Shown here one piece after another: positions 6,054-9,476 of a DNA stretch of 9,476 nt; positions within the stretch are counted from its first letter, which is position 1, and each line of letters begins with the position of its first letter. The notes under the pieces are model-generated. The model had not been told where the DNA came from. It ran no database searches and was given only the letters and a program-made list of their open reading frames with translations. Source of the DNA: Cytophagales bacterium (GTDB lineage: Bacteria > Bacteroidota > Bacteroidia > Cytophagales > Cyclobacteriaceae); the NCBI GenBank assembly GCA_024643485.1, contig JAHEMU010000079.1, forward strand, positions 1 to 9,476. Reading direction: 5' to 3'. The position numbers and the translations under genes were made by a program.

Positions 6054-8617
6054 TGGATTCAGGAGGAAAGATCAAAAAGAACAAAGGAATGATTGACCCT
6101 TGGATATGGAAAATGGCCTGGCGTGATGCAAGGCATAATACCGGGCGGTTGTTTCTTTTTATTTCGGCGATTATCATTGGAATTGCAGCATTGGTTGCTA
6201 TTAATTCATTTCATCAAAATTTACTTTTTGATATTGACCAACAGGCAAAAGAGCTTCTTGGCGCAGATTTAGTTGCCGATGCAAATCGAAAGTTTGAACC
6301 GGAATTACTTTCCCTTTTCGATTCATTGCAGTTGCCACAATCTCAGGAGGCAAGCTTTGCATCGATGGTGCTTTTCCATCACTCCGGACAAACCAGGTTA
6401 ATTCGAGTAGTCGCATTAAAAGGTGGTTTCCCCTATTATGGGGAAGTGGAAACTTCACCGCCCAACCAATATCCTCAAATTTTCAGTGGGCCGTTCGCAA
6501 TTCTCGATGAAAACTTAGCGAACCAATACAATGTAAGTACTGAAGACAGTATTAAAATTGGAAATATGAATTTTTATGTAAAAGGGGAAGTAACCAAAAT
6601 TCCTGGTGGAAATGTGGTTTCTACTTCTTTTACACCTTCCATTTATATCTCATTAGATTATCTTGAATCAACTGGTTTGGTGCAATTTGGCAGTAGAGTA
6701 AATTATAAAAGGTATTTTAAAACTCCATCTGATGAAGAGGCTTTGACCCTTGCAGATTCACTAGAACCTAAATTAAGAAAATACGGCTACCGACTGGAAA
6801 CAGTAGACGGTCGGAAGGAGAACTTAGGAGAAGGTCTCGCTAATTTGTATAAGTTCTTCAATTTATTAGCCTTTATAGCCCTTATTTTGGGATGTATTGG
6901 AATTGCAAGTTCAGTACATATTTATTCTAGGGAAAAGCAGACATCGGTAGCAGTGCTGCGTTGCCTAGGGGTTTCAGGTTGGCAGGCTTTTTATATCTAT
7001 TTGATTCAAATTGTCATTATTGGAACCATTGGAAGTGTATTAGGTGCAATAATAGGAGTGGGGATTCAATTTGGACTCCCTCTTATCCTTTCCAATTTCC
7101 TACCGATCGATATCCACGTTTATTTCGTCCCATTGACCTTTATAGAAGGAATATTAATGGGTATGATTATTTCGGCTTTGTTTGCTGTGGTCCCGTTGAT
7201 GAACGTGCGATTTGTACCTCCATTAAATGCCTTGAGAATTGATTTTAAAGGAGAACGAAAATGGTCAAAATCGCGATTTTTCGTTGGAATATTAATGGTT
7301 TTATTCCCATTTCTATTTGCTGCTTGGCAGTCGGAAAGTTGGTTGGTCGGACTCTATTTTTTCCTCGGGTTGGCAGTAGCCTTTGGCTGTTTATACGGCC
7401 TTTCAGTTTTGTTTATTCGATTAATTAAGAAGTATTTTCCACGCAAATCGGGATTTATTATCAGGCAAAGCTTGGCTAATTTATTTAGGCCAAATAATCA
7501 AACAACCGTTCTCATGGTGGTCATTGGATTAGGTGCATTTTTGATGGCGACAATGAATATTGTTCAAAATAGCTTATTAAACCAAGTTGAATTTGTAGGA
7601 TCCGAAAATCAATCCAATACGGTGTTATTTGATATCCAACCACATCAAAAAGATGGAGTAATTGAGTTGACCACTTCCAACCAACTGCCCGTACAACAAA
7701 TTGTGCCAATAATTACCTGTAGGTTAGCAGAGATTAATGGTAAAAGCGTACAACAAATTCAGGAGGATACCACTGATGATGTGCCAAATTGGGCGATAAC
7801 GAGAGAATATCGAGTTACCTATAGGGATAGTTTGCATGCATCTGAAGAATTATTGGAAGGGGAAATTCAGCAAGTTAAAAAAGTAGGAAATGAAGATGAG
7901 ATTTGGGTGACCATATCGAATGGGATGCAGGAAAACCTCGGATTAGCGCTTGGCGATACCGTCGTTTTTGACGTTCAAGGTATTCCAATTTCAACTAGAA
8001 TTGGTGGAATTCGAGAGGTGGATTGGCCCCAGGATCCACCTAACTTTATTTTTGTTTTTCCGGGAAATGTATTAGAGGAAGCACCCCAAATATATGTATT
8101 GACAACACGAGTGAGTAATCAAGTAATTTCAGACAAATATTCCAGAGAAATTGTCGCCAAATTCCCTAATATCTCATTACTCGATTTGAGATTGATTTTA
8201 AAAACGATAGACGAATTTTTCCAAAAAGTGGCTTTTATCATTCAATTTATGGCTCTCTTTAGCATTCTAACAGGATTGATTGTGCTGGCCGGGGCCGTGT
8301 TGAATAGCAAATATGCCAGACTGAAAGAAAATGTATTATTGAGAACAATGGGGGCTAGTAAGCGTCAAATAATTTCACTTACGGTCGTAGAATATATAAG
8401 CCTCGGAATACTTGCCGGATTAGTAGGCATAGGTTTAGCCATATTAGCCGGATGGGGACTATCCCTGTACTTATTTGAAGTGATTTTTGTACCGGATATC
8501 CTAGGTTTAATATATATTTGGTTAACTGTTACCTTATTAACCGTATTTGTGGGGTGGTGGAATACGAGAAGTATATTGAATCATTCACCTCTAGAAGTTT
8601 TAAGAAGAGAATTATGA
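6053..8617 (+). CDS. ybbP: Large ABC permease with two FtsX domains, YbbP type
   Basis: An 854-residue inner-membrane permease, close to E. coli YbbP in size and layout. After a short cytoplasmic start with WKMAWRDARHN, a helix at about residues 32-52 leads to a first periplasmic MacB-like domain (about 55-260). The first FtsX unit (about 268-395) contains REKQTSVAVLRCLGVS, the coupling segment that contacts the ATPase. Two or more helices follow at about 415-465. A second helix plus periplasmic domain spans about 485-720. The second FtsX unit (about 725-850) contains RLKENVLLRTMGASKRQ and ends in PLEVLRREL, the usual end of the family. The duplicated layout lets one polypeptide supply both halves of the transporter. 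Permeases of this class move lipids or lipoproteins or transmit force across the envelope. The cargo of YbbAP-type systems is not firmly established, and a link to TesA-like lysophospholipase activity is suggested only by gene neighbourhood. Confidence 0.9.
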   Translation: MDSGGKIKKNKGMIDPWIWKMAWRDARHNTGRLFLFISAIIIGIAALVAINSFHQNLLFDIDQQAKELLGADLVADANRKFEPELLSLFDSLQLPQSQEASFASMVLFHHSGQTRLIRVVALKGGFPYYGEVETSPPNQYPQIFSGPFAILDENLANQYNVSTEDSIKIGNMNFYVKGEVTKIPGGNVVSTSFTPSIYISLDYLESTGLVQFGSRVNYKRYFKTPSDEEALTLADSLEPKLRKYGYRLETVDGRKENLGEGLANLYKFFNLLAFIALILGCIGIASSVHIYSREKQTSVAVLRCLGVSGWQAFYIYLIQIVIIGTIGSVLGAIIGVGIQFGLPLILSNFLPIDIHVYFVPLTFIEGILMGMIISALFAVVPLMNVRFVPPLNALRIDFKGERKWSKSRFFVGILMVLFPFLFAAWQSESWLVGLYFFLGLAVAFGCLYGLSVLFIRLIKKYFPRKSGFIIRQSLANLFRPNNQTTVLMVVIGLGAFLMATMNIVQNSLLNQVEFVGSENQSNTVLFDIQPHQKDGVIELTTSNQLPVQQIVPIITCRLAEINGKSVQQIQEDTTDDVPNWAITREYRVTYRDSLHASEELLEGEIQQVKKVGNEDEIWVTISNGMQENLGLALGDTVVFDVQGIPISTRIGGIREVDWPQDPPNFIFVFPGNVLEEAPQIYVLTTRVSNQVISDKYSREIVAKFPNISLLDLRLILKTIDEFFQKVAFIIQFMALFSILTGLIVLAGAVLNSKYARLKENVLLRTMGASKRQIISLTVVEYISLGILAGLVGIGLAILAGWGLSLYLFEVIFVPDILGLIYIWLTVTLLTVFVGWWNTRSILNHSPLEVLRREL

Positions 8618-9476
8618 AATTTGGAGTGCTAATTTTTACTCTGTTTTCCTTTTTAAGTACTTTTTCAAATAATTTTGAAAATGCAGATCTGATATTTATT
8701 GAAAATAAAGGACAATATCCCTCGGAGGTGCTTTTTGCAGCCTCTGTGACTGAGGGGACCATATTTATTACTAAAAATGCTTTTGTTTTTAATTATTGTG
8801 AACTTCCCAACGAAGAAGACTCAGAGGTATTTAAGAAAAGAACCAGTCAATTAGTGAACTGTGTGGCAACTAAAATTCAATTTAGTACAAAAGACCATCT
8901 CAATGGAATTTTGAAAAATAATCTGGCAGAGACAAAATATAATTACATCAAAGGAAAATCTTCTTCCGTTCGAAATGTAAATGGGTATAGGGAAGTGATT
9001 TTGAAAGAAATTGAACCGGGAATTGATTTAAAAATCTATAGTCAAGGACTGCAGTTAAAATATGATTTCATCGTAAAACCCAATGCTCGTTTTGCTGATT
9101 TTAAGCTTAAAACTGAAGGATTCGATCTTGTTGAAAAAGAAAATGGGCACTTAAAATTAACCACATGTATTGGGGAATGGATTGAAGATATTCCCTTAGC
9201 GTATGTACAAGAAGGAAAAGAGAAAAATAGAGTGAGCGCCGAGGTGATGGTCGCGGGTGATGAAATAAGCTATAAGATTTTTGGAGATTTTGAAGGCAAA
9301 GAATTGGTGGTGGACCCAATTCTAATTTTTAGTACGTACTCAGGGGCGACGGCCGATAATTGGGGAAGTACAGCCACTTACGATAAACATGGAAACCTAT
9401 ATGCAGGTGGTATTACTAGTCATTATGCAGGCGGAACCTTTCCATCAACCATCGGTTCTTTTCAGACCGTCTATGG
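8614..9476 (+). CDS. Secreted DUF7948/SBBP beta-propeller protein, 5' part
   Basis: The frame is open from the ATG at 8614 to the window end (287 codons), so the C-terminus is missing. Residues 1-19 form a Sec signal peptide. FIENKGQYP (28-36) is the conserved opening of the DUF7948 domain, which continues with YNYIKG, a PGIDLKIY segment, KYDFIVKP and an EDIPLAY strand, and closes with VDPILIFSTYSG (233-244). DNWG and YDKHGNLYAGG then begin an SBBP-type beta-propeller repeat. Full-length proteins of this type are usually long, surface-exposed or secreted, and in Bacteroidota often end in a type IX secretion or gliding-motility CTD; whether this one does lies beyond the window. The ATGA overlap with the permease stop indicates translational coupling with the ABC genes. 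Its function may be adhesion or an unknown extracellular role. Confidence 0.85.
   Translation, partial: MKFGVLIFTLFSFLSTFSNNFENADLIFIENKGQYPSEVLFAASVTEGTIFITKNAFVFNYCELPNEEDSEVFKKRTSQLVNCVATKIQFSTKDHLNGILKNNLAETKYNYIKGKSSSVRNVNGYREVILKEIEPGIDLKIYSQGLQLKYDFIVKPNARFADFKLKTEGFDLVEKENGHLKLTTCIGEWIEDIPLAYVQEGKEKNRVSAEVMVAGDEISYKIFGDFEGKELVVDPILIFSTYSGATADNWGSTATYDKHGNLYAGGITSHYAGGTFPSTIGSFQTVY

Noticed and set aside
6961..7242. A 93-codon plus-strand frame within the permease gene
   Set aside because: It is the +1-type shadow of an FtsX domain; the permease frame continues unbroken through it.
9107..9319. Minus-strand frame of 70 codons near the window end
   Set aside because: It is antisense to the DUF7948 protein, whose plus-strand frame is open throughout with clear family motifs.

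Overview
The window looks like a chromosomal segment of a Bacteroidota bacterium, probably a marine or environmental Cytophagia-type organism. The grounds are AT-rich coding sequence, few Shine-Dalgarno sites, a secreted protein of the DUF7948/SBBP-propeller type common beside type IX secretion, and family variants typical of that phylum. The lineage is inferred from content, not from a marker gene. No tRNA, rRNA, mobile element or CRISPR array was seen.

Region 1 (1-4656, plus strand) is a compact six-gene cluster. It holds a PspA/IM30 coiled-coil protein, a 50-residue two-helix membrane protein, a DUF4178 protein, a lipoprotein with a Tyr/Ser/Arg/Gly-rich tail ending in GGFGK, an eight-helix protein made of two DUF350 units, and a membrane-anchored spermidine-synthase-like enzyme with its catalytic motifs intact. 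This is a Bacteroidota version of the PspA - DUF350 - polyamine-enzyme neighbourhoods known from comparative genomics; E. coli yjfIJKLMC is the best-known relative. The likely theme is envelope stress or envelope modification using an aminopropyl-type chemistry, but the biochemical product is unknown. A strong hairpin with a T-tract separates pspA from the other five genes and probably makes PspA the most abundant product.

Region 2 (4666-8617) carries a minus-strand SGNH esterase of the TesA type, facing a plus-strand ABC ATPase and a large FtsX-type permease of the YbbA/YbbP type. The association matches E. coli tesA-ybbA-ybbP, here in divergent order. The 92-bp gap between the divergent starts contains a perfect 12-bp inverted repeat, a candidate shared operator.

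Region 3 (8614-9476) is the 5' part of a secreted DUF7948/beta-propeller protein. Its start codon overlaps the permease stop codon, so it is probably translated with the transporter genes. It runs off the window end.

Gaps between genes are all below 100 bases.
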